Assembly: GCA_025935595.1 (NCBI GenBank)
Contig: JAICUZ010000176.1
Coordinates: forward strand, 1 to 5,656
Origin: Burkholderiales bacterium
GTDB lineage: Bacteria; Actinomycetota; Thermoleophilia; Gaiellales; Gaiellaceae
Reading direction: 5' to 3'
Length of the DNA: 5,656 nucleotides
A model generated the notes under the pieces. That model was given only the letters and a program-made list of their open reading frames with translations. It had not been told where the DNA came from and did no database searches. A program made the translations under genes and the position numbers. Each line of letters opens with the position of its first letter. Position 1 is the first letter of the stretch. This document shows positions 5,426 to 5,656 of the stretch, one piece after another.

Positions 5426-5656
5426 GGGAAGTGGCACTCGGCTGCGGGAACTTCGGCGGCGTCGGGTCGGCGCCGGCGTTCTTCGGGCAGGGGATCGAGC
5501 ACGACGAGGCGTTCGCGATCATGGATCGCGCCTGGGAAGCCAGCATCGACTGGTTCGACACGGCGGACGCCTACGGCGGCGGTACGAGCGAACGCTGGAT
5601 CGGCGAGTGGATGCGGGATCGAGGCCATCGGCCGACCATCACGACGAAGGTCTTCC
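5422..5656 (+). CDS. Aldo/keto reductase family oxidoreductase (3' end cut off)
   Basis: N-terminal 78 residues of an NAD(P)H-dependent aldo/keto reductase; the frame is open to the window end. The protein begins MREVALGCGNFGGVGS, the usual first strand with its LG-x-G-x-x-G pattern. It continues with EAFAIMDRAWEASIDWFDTADAYGGGTSERWIGEWM. Asp46 and Tyr51 (FDTADAYG) are the catalytic Asp and Tyr, and Lys76 (TTKVF) is the catalytic Lys; the active-site His lies beyond the window. The pattern fits the AKR groups related to YajO/potassium-channel beta-subunit-like proteins rather than the AKR1-5 metabolic group, a weak judgement on so short a piece. The ATG at 5422 overlaps the upstream stop (ATGA) with no convincing ribosome-binding site, so translation probably depends on reinitiation after the TDO-like gene. 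It likely reduces or oxidises a carbonyl or alcohol in the same pathway. Confidence 0.88.
   Translation, partial: MREVALGCGNFGGVGSAPAFFGQGIEHDEAFAIMDRAWEASIDWFDTADAYGGGTSERWIGEWMRDRGHRPTITTKVF

Noticed and set aside
4640..5437. 265-residue open frame on the minus strand
   Set aside because: Fully antisense to the clearly recognisable TDO-like gene and lacking any family motif.
1..5656. Promoters, terminators, RNA genes, insertion sequences or CRISPR repeats
   Set aside because: There is no intergenic space, no inverted terminal repeats, no regularly spaced repeats and no tRNA- or rRNA-like segment that I could see.

Overview
The window is a single block of seven tightly packed genes, all on the + strand. 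It comes from a high-GC bacterium. Strong G/C preference at third codon positions, GTG starts at three of six visible start codons, and gene overlaps at every junction would fit an actinobacterium (for example a soil Thermoleophilia-type lineage). That placement is an inference from base composition and style only; other high-GC phyla are possible.

Layout: 1-813 is the 3' part of a LivH-type ABC permease. 810-1838 is its LivM-type partner. 1805-2722 and 2713-3627 are two tandem proteins of the ketopantoate reductase (PanE/ApbA) family. 3621-4730 is an M24 (creatinase/aminopeptidase-fold) protein whose usual metal ligands are mostly replaced. 4727-5425 is a short tryptophan 2,3-dioxygenase-family heme protein. 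5422 to the window end is the N-terminal part of an aldo/keto reductase. Every stop codon lies inside the next gene (overlaps of 4, 34, 10, 7, 4 and 4 bases), so no intergenic space exists for a promoter or terminator. The genes are almost certainly one transcript that begins before base 1 and continues past base 5656.

Together the set looks like a catabolic (uptake plus degradation) operon. A branched-chain-amino-acid-type transporter imports an amino-acid-like or aromatic acid. A TDO-like oxygenase could open or oxidise an indole-type ring. The M24 protein could hydrolyse a C-N bond. Two 2-oxoacid reductases with different predicted cofactor preferences, and an aldo/keto reductase, could handle the carbonyl products. 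I do not recognise this combination as a described pathway; the substrate and reaction order are inference.

The most notable points are the atypical M24 active site, the Arg-versus-Asp difference at the cofactor-discriminating position of the two reductases, and a TDO-like protein that keeps its catalytic and heme-binding residues at family spacing but lacks about 50 residues between them. I see no RNA genes, mobile elements, CRISPR arrays, terminators or non-coding stretches.
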